A stretch of DNA of 64,000 nucleotides from the NCBI GenBank assembly GCA_020635255.1, contig JACKAC010000001.1, positions 1,527,501 to 1,591,500 on the forward strand, given 5' to 3'. The position numbers were made by a program, and so were the translations under genes. Each line of letters starts with the position of its first letter. The stretch's first letter is position 1. This DNA comes from Ignavibacteriales bacterium (GTDB lineage: Bacteria; Bacteroidota; Ignavibacteria; Tepidaquicellales; Tepidaquicellaceae). This document shows, one piece after another, positions 25,267 through 37,400 of this stretch. The notes below the pieces were generated by a model. It saw only the letters and a list, made by a program, of their open reading frames with translations. It did not search any database and was not told the origin of the DNA.

Positions 25267-26388
25267 TTATAGGTTCCTCAATTTGAATAAATTCAGATCA
25301 CGGTATACTCTTACTTTTTTGGCACTGGAAATTGACTCTATCCTCTTCTCTGCTATTTCTCTTGAAGCCATGTGAGTAGGAATATCCTGATCTTTAGCGA
25401 TCTGAATGATGTTTGACATTATATCGTAAATACCTGCAGTCTGTTTCAATGCCCTGTCACGGTTATACCCTTCGAGTTCATTATATACATTAATGAGACC
25501 GCCTGAATTGATAACATAATCCGGCGCATATAAAATACCCATTTCTTTAAGCATCGCACCATGTTTATCTTCATTCTTAAGCTGGTTATTCGCCGCACCT
25601 GCAACAATTTTAACCTTGAGCTGAGGGATAGTATCGTCATTTAAAACTGCCCCCAAAGCCGCTGGAGAAAAAATATCAGCTTCATATGAATAAACATCAT
25701 CGACCGGAATGATCGTTGCGCCAAAATCATCGACTAGTGGTTTTAACTTTTCTTCATAAATATCACTCACGAAAAGTTTTGCGCCTTCTTTGTTAAGATA
25801 TTCGCATAAATGTCTTCCAACATTACCACCGGCTCCCTGTATAACAACCTTCTTATCTTCCAGCAAATCTGATCCGTAAACCTCTTTTGCACAGGCTTTC
25901 ATGCCTACATATGTACCGTAAGCGGTCACCGGTGAAGGATCACCACTTCCGCCCAACTCTTGAGGTATTCCTGTTACGTTACGTGTCTCCATCATCACAT
26001 ATTCCATATCCTTAACATTTGTACCAACATCCTCAGCTGTGATATATCTGCCGGATAAACCTTCAACAAATCTTCCAAAAGCTCTAAAAAGTGCTTCAGA
26101 CTTCTGGGTTCTAGGATCGCCGATTATAACGGCTTTTCCCCCACCGAGATTAAGCCCTGCAACAGAGGCTTTATAGGTCATACCCTTAGATAATCTTAAA
26201 ACATCTACAAGTGCTTCATCTCCATTTGCATAAGTCCACATCCTGCATCCTCCTAAGGCAGGTCCTAACGTAGTATTGTGTATTCCAATAATGGCTTTTA
26301 AGCCGGATTCTTTATGAGAACAAAATACTACCTGTTCGTGTCCCAGATCTTCAATCATTTCAAAAATCGGAAACATATTTTTTTCCAT
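25267..26388 (-). CDS. Glu/Leu/Phe/Val dehydrogenase, leucine dehydrogenase type
   Basis: The 373-residue enzyme deaminates branched-chain amino acids with NAD. The substrate domain has LGPALGGCRMW, the catalytic lysine region LSKGMTYKASVAGLNLGGGKAVI, and the conserved TAEDVGT. The Rossmann domain begins VVIQGAGGNVG near residue 180. NAANNQL-type binding appears as VAGAANNQLKNEDK, and YVINSGGLINV follows. Its length and the GGGKAVI sequence separate it from glutamate dehydrogenase, which is longer. It is followed by a coupled 49-residue membrane peptide. The exact amino acid preference is inferred. Confidence 0.9.
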   Translation of the reverse strand: MEKNMFPIFEMIEDLGHEQVVFCSHKESGLKAIIGIHNTTLGPALGGCRMWTYANGDEALVDVLRLSKGMTYKASVAGLNLGGGKAVIIGDPRTQKSEALFRAFGRFVEGLSGRYITAEDVGTNVKDMEYVMMETRNVTGIPQELGGSGDPSPVTAYGTYVGMKACAKEVYGSDLLEDKKVVIQGAGGNVGRHLCEYLNKEGAKLFVSDIYEEKLKPLVDDFGATIIPVDDVYSYEADIFSPAALGAVLNDDTIPQLKVKIVAGAANNQLKNEDKHGAMLKEMGILYAPDYVINSGGLINVYNELEGYNRDRALKQTAGIYDIMSNIIQIAKDQDIPTHMASREIAEKRIESISSAKKVRVYRDLNLFKLRNL

Positions 26389-26411
26389 AAATGTGAATTT
26401 ATATATTTATA

Positions 26412-27596
26412 TTAATTATTTAAAATCTCCAGTCCGGTGAAAAGCTCAGGATTGAGAGCTTTCCTGATGTAAATAAAAACATCATCGACTGATATGTGTG
26501 CCATGCATTGAGGTGCTTGGCATCCATATTCATGTCCCAGGTATAAGCAGGGACTGCAAAACTTATCACTTTGTATTAGAACGGAATTTTTACTGTAAGA
26601 GCCCCATTTAACAGGATTAGTCGGTCCATGCAGACCCATTGTCTTTGTTCCAACGCATGATGCTATGTGTAACATTCCGGTATTACTGCATACGATCAGC
26701 TTAACCTTTTTTACGATCGCAACAACATTGTCAAGAGTATATTTGCCGGCAGTATTGATCACATTGTCTTTGATCCCGGCGGCAATTATGTTACATCTTT
26801 CTACTTCAAGAGGAGATCCTGTTATAAGTATTCTAATATTAGGATCGTAAGCAACAAGTCTTTTACCAAGATCTATGTATCTTTCGTCAGCCCATTCTCT
26901 CGGCTTGCCATTCTCACCGCAACCTGGGTGAAGACAAATTACCGTTTTATCATCGAGGTCATTTTCCCGCCAGAAATCATTTGCGAACTTCTCGTCATCG
27001 GGAGTAAGAAAATACTCTAACTGTTTATCTTCTTCCTTAATATCAATACCCAAAGGAGCAAGCAAGTCAAGAAAATTTTCCAGTTCGTGCTTATTTCTCT
27101 GGTGCGGAACTACCCTATCGTATACGAAATGTTTAAATTGACCCTTAGTTCTAAATCCAACGGAGCAATCACTCTTTACAAAGGCGGCTGTTATGGCGTT
27201 GATCCTTTCCCACTGCCCGGCATCTATCAGGATATCGTATTTCTCTTTTCGGAGATCACTGATAAATTTTACAAACCGCAAAGGATTTTTGAGAAAAGAA
27301 TGAACGTCACAATTAACTATCTTATCTACGTATGGTATCTTTTTTATTACCGAGTAATTGATGGGCGAACAAACGAAGGTAAGCTCAGCATCCGGAAATC
27401 TTTTTTTCAGCGTTCTAAGGGTTGGTATCAGTAGTATTGAATCACCTATTGCGGCAAGCTTAACAAATAGTATCTTTTTGATATTTTCGATCGGGAGCCT
27501 TTTCTTCCTTTTAAAGAAAAGAGCAAGAAAGATGACAATCGGAATGCCTATATACCTATCAAAGAACCTGAATATCGCCCTGCGTCTCATAACCAA
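26412..27596 (-). CDS. Glycosyltransferase family 9 (heptosyltransferase-like)
   Basis: The 394-residue protein resembles LPS heptosyltransferases. ILFVKLAAIGDSILLIPTL is the N-terminal GT9 signature, CLHPGCGENGKPREWADERY opens the donor-binding domain, and SNTGMLHIASCVGTKTMGLHGPTNP is the characteristic C-terminal motif. A hydrophobic segment near residues 15-27 may tie it to the inner membrane. The extra cysteines near the end (CSPCLYLGHEYGCQAPQC) also occur in related enzymes. It lies between sprA and the dehydrogenase, 71 bp after sprA. The sugar and acceptor are not known; a second GT9 gene is at 54769. Confidence 0.87.
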   Translation of the reverse strand: MVMRRRAIFRFFDRYIGIPIVIFLALFFKRKKRLPIENIKKILFVKLAAIGDSILLIPTLRTLKKRFPDAELTFVCSPINYSVIKKIPYVDKIVNCDVHSFLKNPLRFVKFISDLRKEKYDILIDAGQWERINAITAAFVKSDCSVGFRTKGQFKHFVYDRVVPHQRNKHELENFLDLLAPLGIDIKEEDKQLEYFLTPDDEKFANDFWRENDLDDKTVICLHPGCGENGKPREWADERYIDLGKRLVAYDPNIRILITGSPLEVERCNIIAAGIKDNVINTAGKYTLDNVVAIVKKVKLIVCSNTGMLHIASCVGTKTMGLHGPTNPVKWGSYSKNSVLIQSDKFCSPCLYLGHEYGCQAPQCMAHISVDDVFIYIRKALNPELFTGLEILNN

Positions 27597-27667
27597 AAAT
27601 GATATAACCTTTGAATATACTAATAAATTACTAGATTTTCAATTTATAAGGGCAGGCAAACTCTACC

Positions 27668-30600
27668 TTATTGTATAGAAATTCTGATATTTAAACCGCC
27701 CTCATTGGAAGTTCTTGGTACTGTGGTAAAGGTAGCGTTAAGTGGTTCTGTCCGGATATATTTATAGAATAACTGCATCTGAACCTTTGAACTTAATGAA
27801 TATTGTATAGAAGGATTTATAGTAAACACACTTGAGCCATTACCCGGTAATTTGTCAGAGATTTCCTCACCTGGGTTAAACCTGTAGTCTATCGGCTCAT
27901 TAGCAGTTTTAGATACTGATAGTGAGAATGCAATATCATTTTGCAATGAAAGCCCAAAGAATGGAATTTCAAACCCGGCTTTGGAAAAGCTTGCGCTGAT
28001 ACTCCAATCCGAGGTCTTCGAAGATTGGATAAGGTTTGACGACGGTACTAGTGTCAGAGTTTTAGCAGTGTTTATTTTAAATGAAGCCGTGAGATTTCCG
28101 CTAAAAGCTTCCTTGAAAGTAATATTCATACCAAATAAAGGAGAAAACGTCTGCTTAACAACTTGAATAGAAGGAATCTCGATATCGGCATTATTTACGG
28201 AATAAGTCTTTGAGTACTCCGATTCAAAATTATTCTCTATTGTAACAGACGATGCAAATTGCCCAAAGAAAGGAAATTTCTCAACACCCGTTATCGTCAT
28301 ATTCCAATTAGGGAATGGGAACGATGCCAACCCATCCTCAAACGAGTTAGATATGTTTTTGAGATTTTCATTCGGATCGCTAACCACTAAATACTTAAAA
28401 TCCTCAGCATCAGGAAAGAAGAAGATCGAATATGCATTATTCACAGAATTAGACTTATTCGTCTGAAATGATAGAAGCCCTTCATTATTAGTCGTATATG
28501 TATTCGTATTGGTAAAGCCCCATCGTTTCTTAAAACTAAGATTCATCCTGATTGCATCAGGGAAAATTGGTTTTATTGTTGTACTAAAGACAATATTGTT
28601 TGCTAATTGAAACTGATCCTGTACATTGCTGAGATTTGGGATCCTCTTTCCCGGATCACCGCTCAATCCAAGCTGATAAGCACGTGAAGGACCGGCGGAT
28701 TCATCCGAGCCAAAGGAAAACCAGAAATTACCAAAACCCGGTCTTCCCTGGATCGCGGGATTTATACGTGTATTAGTCTGGTTAAATGTTACCGAGACAG
28801 CATCCGGAATAAAGCCTTTGAAAAGTTTAAATACGTCGAGAATGTTTTGTCCTTCTCTATCGTCATTATTGCCGCCTATTGATCCACGCGATTTATTTGT
28901 TTCACTACCCGAAATAAGCGAGAAGAGTTCATTTAATTTAAAGTTAGCAGTCGTCGATGCATTATTTGAGAACTGGACATTATACCCAACCGCGTTATCC
29001 TGTACGTTCGGATTCCGCCACCCATACGTTACATTATAGCTTGCGGTCAGATCAAGGAATTTCTTAATAAATGGTATATTGAACCTTGGATTAAATGATG
29101 TGGTCTGCGCATAATCTAGATCTCTGCCGAAATTTATCAGTGCATCATTAAAGAATATACTGCTAAGAACCTCGCTTTCCGGTCTTTGTGTACTTAGACT
29201 GTCATTATTGGTTTCAAATGGTCTTAGATCACTTCCCACCCTATAGCTGTAATTTCCGGAAAGATCCACTATCCACCCCTCTATAAATTTCCAATCGAAA
29301 TTAAATCCTCTGTGCGCATCGAATACCCGGCTGATCGGATTCATTGTATTGAGTGACCTTTGCTTACTTTCTTCCCTCGTTCGGTTAAAGTCTATACTTC
29401 CTGCAAAATTATTTGAAAATAACGGTGCCAACGGGAGGAAAGGTAGCGCAAAGTACAACTTCGCATCCTTATAATCATCACCCAGATTAAGCCATTTGCC
29501 TATACTTAAATGATAATCATCACCCAGCGCAAAATCAGGCTTGAAATTGACACCTCCATTATAAGCAAAGTTCTCCCGGTTTTCATAGGTAACATCGCGG
29601 TAAGTACCGATTGAACCGTTAAAGCTTAACTCAAATCGGTTCACAATGTTCTTTAGTAAATAGTTATTACCCGGAAAAGTGAACTTCATTCCATTTACAC
29701 CAAATTCATTCCTTACTTCAAGTGTCTGGGATTCTATCTTAAGGTTATTACTTGCTGTTGTTGCTTCCTGCTCATTTCCTGTTTGGTTATATACCTGGTT
29801 ATACCTTTCCTGCATTGCGTTATCTATAGCAATGTCGGTACCTGGATAATATTTAGGATCGATGATCCTCTCCGTATGCCTGAATGTCAATGGAAGTGTG
29901 AGGAAATTACTCCACTCTTCCGAAAACCAGTTTGCAAAGAAATTATTAAAGAATTTATGCATGTTCAGAGTTGCGCTTACATCCCAGTTAAGGCCCGTCT
30001 GCCGTGTCCCAAAACGCCCGTCGAGGTTATAAAAATTAGGGCTGGTCTTTCCAAGACTGAAATTGATAGCAAGCAAATTAGCCAGATTTACTCCTGCTGT
30101 AACTGTATATGCATAGCCCGGATCATCATCCACATTTAAAACACGGATCTCATTAAACCAAACACTTCCTGTTATCGTCGCGTTATACGAATTTCGGTTC
30201 TTTTCTACTCCTAGCGCCATCTCCCGTATAGAGGTAATTGTCGGATTACCCTTAACCCTGTAGAAAGAACCAGGTGGTCCGTTCGGCACGGCAAAGAGCG
30301 AATCCGAGAAACTGGTTGTATCTTGTGCTATCTTTATTGCAGTAAGATCGGAAAAGTTTATAGTAACTTCATTCTGTGAATCCCATGGAGAACCGGGACG
30401 CACGTCAGGATGTATTGGTGCTCTGTATTCATAGTAGTTATTAGAATCCGTTCCCATACGGACGACCATCCACGCATCAAATATATTTTCATCTGTATAG
30501 TTAAAACTCGGATCACCGTTCACAAAGAGTTTTAGTGTCTTGTAGTTAAAAAGATCAAGTGGAACGGTTCTGAAATCCTTTACTGCCATCTTCCTCTGAC

Positions 30601-33600
30601 CGTTCTGCATGTTATTAAAATTGAGCGATAGTGACTGCTCATTAGAAAGTGTGTTCGCACCAGATGTGTTCCTGATCTCCTGTCTCAAGACGTTTCCAGG
30701 AACAGGGCTTTCGTATATCTGCGGATTCTCTTCGATACTTACAACTGAAATACTATAAGTAGTATCGAGTTTGTTTGTTTTAAACCATTGGTTACCTGTT
30801 AAATTAAAATCAACGAGTCTAACCGTAACCGGCTCTTCTACACCTGATATCCATACACGCGCATATTCTATATTTGTAAAGCTGGGATTATTGAACAAAT
30901 TCACAAATTCGGACAAACCTATCCTATATTGGAACCACCCGGTTCCGGGCGCACCTCGCCCTGTGATATTGGGATTGTTCGTCGTATCAAGGCTTATTTC
31001 ATACTGGAAATAAGCGCTATAACTTTCCCAGTTACCGCTCTTATCCAGATCCTCGGTATCGGGTCTGTTACCGCCTTCAAATAACCTGTTATTCTGAGTA
31101 CCATTAATAATACCATAATCGATCACGCCTGACGAATTATTATCATCCTTTGCAGGATCCCCGTTTGGGAAATCCGCGAGTGTCAGAGATGTCCCGTTGA
31201 TCGAGTTATATATTGCCAGCTCTTCATCATTCTTCTTGTAATCAAGCCCTATATCTTCCGCAGTATCCAATACACCGTTCTGGTTCTGGTCTTCTGTGTC
31301 AAATATTCCATTTGGTATCGCATCCTCCGAAATTGTTCCTAATTCGATGACAAGTTTTCCGGGTCTTATTTGATTATAGAACAAACTATCATCGATCTGC
31401 ATATTAAACTCAATGAAGTTTATATTTTCACTTATAAGATCTGTAGACGTTGTATTAAGATAGCGCATCATACCTCCCCATATCTGCGTAGGTGTAGTAT
31501 TCTTTATCGAATCGAATTTATTTGCATAATAGTTATACTGCCCCCGGCTCGTCGGATCGAAAGTTACATCCAGCGGTGTAATCGTTTCCTGCCCGGGTTG
31601 CACATCCTTAAGCGGATAAACATCCTTAATGGAAACGGAATTTGGAACATTATACCATCTGAAAAATCCTCTTTTTGACTGCCCTACTTGGTTCGAATCA
31701 TTTGGAAGTTTTATAGCGCTATCCAGTGGCAAAGATGCTAGTGTCCATGCGCTGTAATTTGTACCAAGTGTGATTATTTTCTTAGCACCCTCCATATCAT
31801 CGACATATGCAATAGGTTCATTATTATCGGATGGGATCTTACTACGTTTTGTGTTAGGATCGGGCAGAAGATAAGCAAACTCTCCTTTCAGCGTAAAAGA
31901 TGACTCATCCTTTGTATTAAACCCGGGGAGCATGTTTACAACATTCGTAAGCCATTTTGATTTAATGTTTGTACTGAAATCGAGTCCGAACATCGAGTTA
32001 TTGGTTGGTTCTTCTCCTAATCTGACCTTATCATTAAGAGTTTCCTGCTTAAGATTAACAAATGTAAACCCTAGCGCGCTTTCCTCTCCGAGTTTATACA
32101 CACCTCTGGCTCCAATAAGCGTTTTCGACGCAAGCTGGAAGAGATCATTGGTTTCATATTTTATTTTTAGATCATTAGAGACCAGTGCGGAAGCATTTTT
32201 TATAGTCACTGTACCGGTAGAATAATCAACCGAATAGTCTATGTTGTTTGCCAGTTCTTGTGCACCCAAAAAGAGTTTTACGCTTCCCTGGACGACGTTA
32301 AATCCAAGATTGATAATGTTGCTGATGCCCGCCTCACCTTTTGCACTGCCAACTAAAAAGTATCTTGAAGCGAGCGGTGAGTTTTGGGAAACTTGTGTTT
32401 TCCTTTTTGTGTATATGTCAGAGAATACAAAAGCTGAATCTCCGGTACCTGCTAAGACGGAATCAATGTTATCCCAAAAAGGACGCAATGTTGGGAAAAT
32501 AATATCACCCGTTTCGGTGTTTATTGTGGTCCCCGGGAAATAATCGAATATACCATCTGCCGGTGGGCTTTTCTGCTTGCCGGTATACCTGTCGATCCTT
32601 AATATCGTAGAAAGGGATGAAGTTAAACCGGCAATATTCGGAGTAAGAATGTTGTCCTCCAGGTACATTGCCTGGAATTTAAATCCATCCTCGATGATCC
32701 TTGAGACAGGTAGCCGGTAAATATTCTTTAGCTTAAGCTCCCACGCAAGAGGTGTCTGATCCGGGCTCTGGTCCTTAACCTTTATCATCTTCAATATCAG
32801 TGTATCTGTATAATTAGGACGATCGGTACTTGTGGTACCATATTTTTTATACTGGGTACTGTAGGCTACACCAATGTGATAATTCTCAGGAACATTGATC
32901 TTAAGACTTATAAAACCTGCATAGGGATTTATATAATACTCTGATGGTTCGAGTTTTCTGAAGTAACCGCTGAATTTTAGTCCAAGTACGGTTCCGGGAG
33001 TTGTTAACGTATCACTATATCCGCCTGTTGGTTGCTCATATAGCATCGTGTGAGCTACAGCGATCCTCTTATTACTCCAAGTGTTATCGGTCTGTACCCA
33101 TACCTCCAGAACCGTCTCAGGTTGAGTGACAATAGTATTACTATCTGTGTATGAAGATATGACACCCGTGGAAGTATTAAAATAATCAAGGAAGCTCTTT
33201 TTATACAAAGTATCAAAAAGGAAATGGTTATCGGAGTAATCCCACGCGGGTATCTGGAAATCCTGCTGTTGAGCCCCGCCAACGTAATCTTTTTCTTCCT
33301 GCTTACTTTTCTTTTGAGAAACTACAGTAGTAAGTGAGAGTGGTCCTAGCTGGAACTCACCTTTTATACCAAAAAGTGCTTGAGTAGATTGTATCAGCCC
33401 TGAATTGGTTTCGAGAGATACGTTACCGGCTTCTATCTTCTTAATAACTTCGTCCGGATAACCCTCGTATTTTATCTTAAGCTGGTTCTCAAAGTCGAAT
33501 ACCCGCTCTGTATTCCAGTCCGCGTCTATGGTTAACTTATCACCTACTGTACCCTTTGCTGTTACATATACCTGTTGCTTAAAATTAATGTTATTCTGAG

Positions 33601-34291
33601 ATGTATTTGTCGTACTGACAAGTTCCTGGTCACTCTGTATCTTTTCATAGGAGGCAGTAATATCTATGTTACCGTTAATGCGAAGATTGATGGTCGGCGG
33701 ACCAAATATGGTCTCACTTTTAAATGGCAAAGGAATTGTAATGTCTGTGAACTTTTCGAAAAACTGTGAAAGGTCATCCTGTGTCTGACCTTTAAAATTC
33801 TCAGCAACTATCTCCTGGAATAACGTCTTGTCCTGCTCGACCGCCAGCTCGTTTATATAATCATTGAAAGAAATAACCCTCGGTACCTGTACGTCTTCCC
33901 CATCGATCTGTTTTCTTAAAATTACATTCCCCGTCGAATCAAATGTAACAGTATAGTTTATCTGCGAGGCGTCTCCCAGCAAAAGCGGATGCTTCCACTG
34001 ATTTACTTTTACACCATAGCTGTACTCCGGTTCATACGGAAAATACCTCTCTGCCGCAGTGGAATCTATAATTAATATCTTTGATGAATCGATTGTTGTT
34101 ACAAGTGTGGTGTCAGTCGAGGTACCGGTATCACCCGGCGTGTATTGATTACCATGAAGAATATCCCAATCTCTTCTTCCTTGTGAAAAAGAGACATTGC
34201 TTAATGCAAATAGATTTAGTATAATTGTGAGACCAAAAAAGTACTTGATTAGTCTCGATTTACTAAGTATGTATTTAGAATGGGATTTCAA
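27668..34291 (-). CDS. sprA: Type IX secretion outer-membrane translocon SprA
   Basis: SprA is the giant outer-membrane barrel through which type IX substrates pass. At 2207 residues it is a little shorter than the Flavobacterium protein (about 2400). A signal peptide (RLIKYFFGLTIILNLFALSNVSFSQG) is followed by long, alternating beta-strand sequence with aromatic girdles throughout. The family segments INLRINGNIDITASYEK, VTAKGTVGDKLTIDADWNT and YVDDMEGAKK are visible. The C-terminus ends NEGGLNIRISIQ, an outer-membrane-like terminal strand. It is divergent from a surface protein gene at 34475 and not adjacent to other type IX genes in this window. Confidence 0.93.
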   Translation of the reverse strand: MKSHSKYILSKSRLIKYFFGLTIILNLFALSNVSFSQGRRDWDILHGNQYTPGDTGTSTDTTLVTTIDSSKILIIDSTAAERYFPYEPEYSYGVKVNQWKHPLLLGDASQINYTVTFDSTGNVILRKQIDGEDVQVPRVISFNDYINELAVEQDKTLFQEIVAENFKGQTQDDLSQFFEKFTDITIPLPFKSETIFGPPTINLRINGNIDITASYEKIQSDQELVSTTNTSQNNINFKQQVYVTAKGTVGDKLTIDADWNTERVFDFENQLKIKYEGYPDEVIKKIEAGNVSLETNSGLIQSTQALFGIKGEFQLGPLSLTTVVSQKKSKQEEKDYVGGAQQQDFQIPAWDYSDNHFLFDTLYKKSFLDYFNTSTGVISSYTDSNTIVTQPETVLEVWVQTDNTWSNKRIAVAHTMLYEQPTGGYSDTLTTPGTVLGLKFSGYFRKLEPSEYYINPYAGFISLKINVPENYHIGVAYSTQYKKYGTTSTDRPNYTDTLILKMIKVKDQSPDQTPLAWELKLKNIYRLPVSRIIEDGFKFQAMYLEDNILTPNIAGLTSSLSTILRIDRYTGKQKSPPADGIFDYFPGTTINTETGDIIFPTLRPFWDNIDSVLAGTGDSAFVFSDIYTKRKTQVSQNSPLASRYFLVGSAKGEAGISNIINLGFNVVQGSVKLFLGAQELANNIDYSVDYSTGTVTIKNASALVSNDLKIKYETNDLFQLASKTLIGARGVYKLGEESALGFTFVNLKQETLNDKVRLGEEPTNNSMFGLDFSTNIKSKWLTNVVNMLPGFNTKDESSFTLKGEFAYLLPDPNTKRSKIPSDNNEPIAYVDDMEGAKKIITLGTNYSAWTLASLPLDSAIKLPNDSNQVGQSKRGFFRWYNVPNSVSIKDVYPLKDVQPGQETITPLDVTFDPTSRGQYNYYANKFDSIKNTTPTQIWGGMMRYLNTTSTDLISENINFIEFNMQIDDSLFYNQIRPGKLVIELGTISEDAIPNGIFDTEDQNQNGVLDTAEDIGLDYKKNDEELAIYNSINGTSLTLADFPNGDPAKDDNNSSGVIDYGIINGTQNNRLFEGGNRPDTEDLDKSGNWESYSAYFQYEISLDTTNNPNITGRGAPGTGWFQYRIGLSEFVNLFNNPSFTNIEYARVWISGVEEPVTVRLVDFNLTGNQWFKTNKLDTTYSISVVSIEENPQIYESPVPGNVLRQEIRNTSGANTLSNEQSLSLNFNNMQNGQRKMAVKDFRTVPLDLFNYKTLKLFVNGDPSFNYTDENIFDAWMVVRMGTDSNNYYEYRAPIHPDVRPGSPWDSQNEVTINFSDLTAIKIAQDTTSFSDSLFAVPNGPPGSFYRVKGNPTITSIREMALGVEKNRNSYNATITGSVWFNEIRVLNVDDDPGYAYTVTAGVNLANLLAINFSLGKTSPNFYNLDGRFGTRQTGLNWDVSATLNMHKFFNNFFANWFSEEWSNFLTLPLTFRHTERIIDPKYYPGTDIAIDNAMQERYNQVYNQTGNEQEATTASNNLKIESQTLEVRNEFGVNGMKFTFPGNNYLLKNIVNRFELSFNGSIGTYRDVTYENRENFAYNGGVNFKPDFALGDDYHLSIGKWLNLGDDYKDAKLYFALPFLPLAPLFSNNFAGSIDFNRTREESKQRSLNTMNPISRVFDAHRGFNFDWKFIEGWIVDLSGNYSYRVGSDLRPFETNNDSLSTQRPESEVLSSIFFNDALINFGRDLDYAQTTSFNPRFNIPFIKKFLDLTASYNVTYGWRNPNVQDNAVGYNVQFSNNASTTANFKLNELFSLISGSETNKSRGSIGGNNDDREGQNILDVFKLFKGFIPDAVSVTFNQTNTRINPAIQGRPGFGNFWFSFGSDESAGPSRAYQLGLSGDPGKRIPNLSNVQDQFQLANNIVFSTTIKPIFPDAIRMNLSFKKRWGFTNTNTYTTNNEGLLSFQTNKSNSVNNAYSIFFFPDAEDFKYLVVSDPNENLKNISNSFEDGLASFPFPNWNMTITGVEKFPFFGQFASSVTIENNFESEYSKTYSVNNADIEIPSIQVVKQTFSPLFGMNITFKEAFSGNLTASFKINTAKTLTLVPSSNLIQSSKTSDWSISASFSKAGFEIPFFGLSLQNDIAFSLSVSKTANEPIDYRFNPGEEISDKLPGNGSSVFTINPSIQYSLSSKVQMQLFYKYIRTEPLNATFTTVPRTSNEGGLNIRISIQ

Positions 34292-34474
34292 AAACCCGAA
34301 TAATTTATAATTTTCAAATCGTAAACTTTAATCTATAGGCATTTGTTTTAATTTTTTAAAAAACAACTTTAAACCACTACAGCTTATCGAACTTTCTACC
34401 CGCATTTACAATCTCTATAGTTTTTTAACTTTTTTCAAGTCATACAATTATATTAATTAAGTTTAATTATTTCA

Positions 34475-37400
34475 ATGGTTAAGAGAAAGATATACATTTA
34501 CCTTATTTTATTCACTTTTTGTCTTTTTGTTCCGAATAAGGCTACCTTTTCCCAGATCCTGGAGCCATATCCGGAGCTTAAGTGGTATACAATAGAAACA
34601 GAGCATTTCGTAATTAATTTCCACGAAGGAGCGGAAAGAACAGCTACAACAATAGCCAAAATAGTTGAGGAAGTTTACGGTCCGATAACATCATTGTATG
34701 ACTATAGACCGGATGAAAAAATCGTCATGAAGATAACCGATGTATCCGATATAGCAAATGGTGCTGCGGATTATTTTGGTAATAGGATGTTTATATTTGC
34801 TTCACCGCTCGACTACGACTTAAGAGGAACTCACAACTGGTTACGTAATGTGATCACACACGAATTCACTCACATCATACAGCTCCAGTCAGCAATGAAA
34901 TGGAGCAGAACGATCCCGGCTGTTTACCTGCAATGGTTGAATTATGAAAACGAAAGACGCCCCGACGTACTATACGGCTATCCAAATGTCCTCGTATCAT
35001 ACCCTGTAGCAGGCATTGGAGTACCGGCATGGTTTGCAGAGGGAGTCGCCCAGTATCAAAGACAACCTCTTGAATACGATTTCTGGGATTCACATAGGGA
35101 CATGATACTCAGGATGCAGGCTCTTGGCAACGAGATGCTTAGCTGGGAAGAGATGGGACAGTTCGCTTCTGTAACTTCCCTTGAAGCAGAGTCTGTCTAT
35201 AACTCCGGATATAATCTTGTTAGGTATATTGCCGATACATACGGTGAAGATAAGTTAAAGGGAATATCAAGTTCTATGGGTGATCTTACTACCTTCAGTA
35301 TAGACAAAGCGATCGAAGACCAGACCGGAAAAGATGGCAAGGAGGTGTACAATGAATGGAAGAGTTTCCTAAAACAAGACTACGAAAAACGCGTCAGCAA
35401 TCTGCGTAATGACAAAATAGAAGGTGTATTAATAGAAAAAGAAGGCTTTGCTAATTACTACCCGGAATACTCACCTGACGGCAAAAAAATTGCATACTTA
35501 TCTAACCAGGACTATGACTATGGTACAGCGGGGTTAGTAATATACGACGTTGAAAAAGGTACATCAAAAGCACTTATCGGACCTGTAGGCAGTTCATTTT
35601 CGTGGACACCTGACGGGAAAAAGATAATTTTCTCACGAAGAAATTCTCCCAACCTGGAGCATATCTCGGTTTACGATATATACGAATATGATATAAAGAA
35701 GGATGAGGAAACCCAGCTTACGCAGTCACGCAGAGCATATTACCCCAATCTGTCCAGAGACGGAAGCAAGCTCGTCTATGTTGTAAATGGCGACGGTACA
35801 CTTAATTTGGAAATTTCCGACTCACGTGGCAATAACCCACAACCTCTTACATTCTTCAAAAACGGAGAGCAGGTTTTTAATCCTAAATTCTCGCCGGACG
35901 GTAAGAAGATTTACTTCGACTACGCCTTTGAGCACAATCGTGACGTAGCAGTACTCGATCTCGAAACCAAGAACATCGAGTATCTATTCGAAGATCCGGA
36001 CATAGATACCCGAACCGTTTCATTCTCGCCGGACGGCAGTAAGATGTATTTTGCATCGGATAGAACGGGAATCTTCAACATTTATTCCTATGACATGGCT
36101 TCCGGTGAGGTAAAGCAGATAACAAACGTACTCGGCGGAGCTTTTATGCCGAGTGTCGATGGTAAAGGCAACCTCGTTTACTCAACGTTCGAACCTACCG
36201 GATACAAGATCGCTCTCCTAAATGGATACACAGAGAACGACGTCAATACTCTCGCGGCATATGACAGACCTCCAAAATTCGTGACAAAATATGTTAATCC
36301 CGATTCTCTGACAGCCGTGGGAAAAAACAATTTCGATTGGATGAAGCTCAGAAACTTCAACGATAAGAGCATCCCGGAATTAGAGATAAAGCCATACACC
36401 AACCAGTTTTCTTCATTACAGTTTTATCCGATAATCAGGTATGATAATTACATTCAGGACAGATCATTTCTTGAAGCGTTAAAGCTCGGTGTGTACTTTT
36501 TCTCGGATGAAGCGCTCGGTAAGTTCTCTATCTTCGGAGGTGCAGCGCTCAACAAAGAATTGGAACGCGACCTGTTCCTCCAATTCCAGTATAATAACGG
36601 AATGCCTGTATTCAGCGACTTCTTTAACAAGATCGACTTTCACCCGGTATTCTCACTCGAAGGGTACAACATAACCAGGAAGACGACTGCAGATCTTATC
36701 GCAAGTATCGATACAATAGACGTAGGCGTAGAATACGACCTCCTTGCATTTGATTTCAGTATGGCATTCAATGCGATCAGCCTCGACCATAGATTTAAAT
36801 TCCTTTATTCATACTCAAAATACGCTTCAAAAATTGACCCGTTTGTGATTCCGCAAAGCGGCATCTCGGTTAGATCGTCCACCGAAGACTATTTCAAGGC
36901 AAGCGATTTCGGTTTTGTTTATAATTACAGTTTCGTACAGCCATCCAGGAATGATGACATAAATCCGGTTGGGCATAAATTTCGGCTGAGGTATGATTAT
37001 GAGATCAGTGAAATTAATCCTGAGGTTGAGGTTACGGATGAAGGAAATCTGATCACAAAATTCCAGAATAATAACCTCAATAAGATGGAGGGAGAATTAT
37101 GGAAGGGAGTCGGTCTGTTCAATGATTACCATACAATTAATCTCACACTTCACGGTGCTATAATATTCGGACCGCAGGTAGATGATTTCTACAGTTACTA
37201 CGCTTCCGGATTACCCGGCATGAGAGGATATCCGTACTACGCGCTCGGAGGGGGCAGACTTGCAACCGCAAAGCTCGAGTACCGTTTCCCTCTTATAAAG
37301 AAAATGGATTTCAGGATTGCGCCGCTTTATTTTGATAAGCTATATCTGTCAGTATTCGGTGACTTTGGTAATGCATGGGATGGTGATGTAAGCCTTAGCG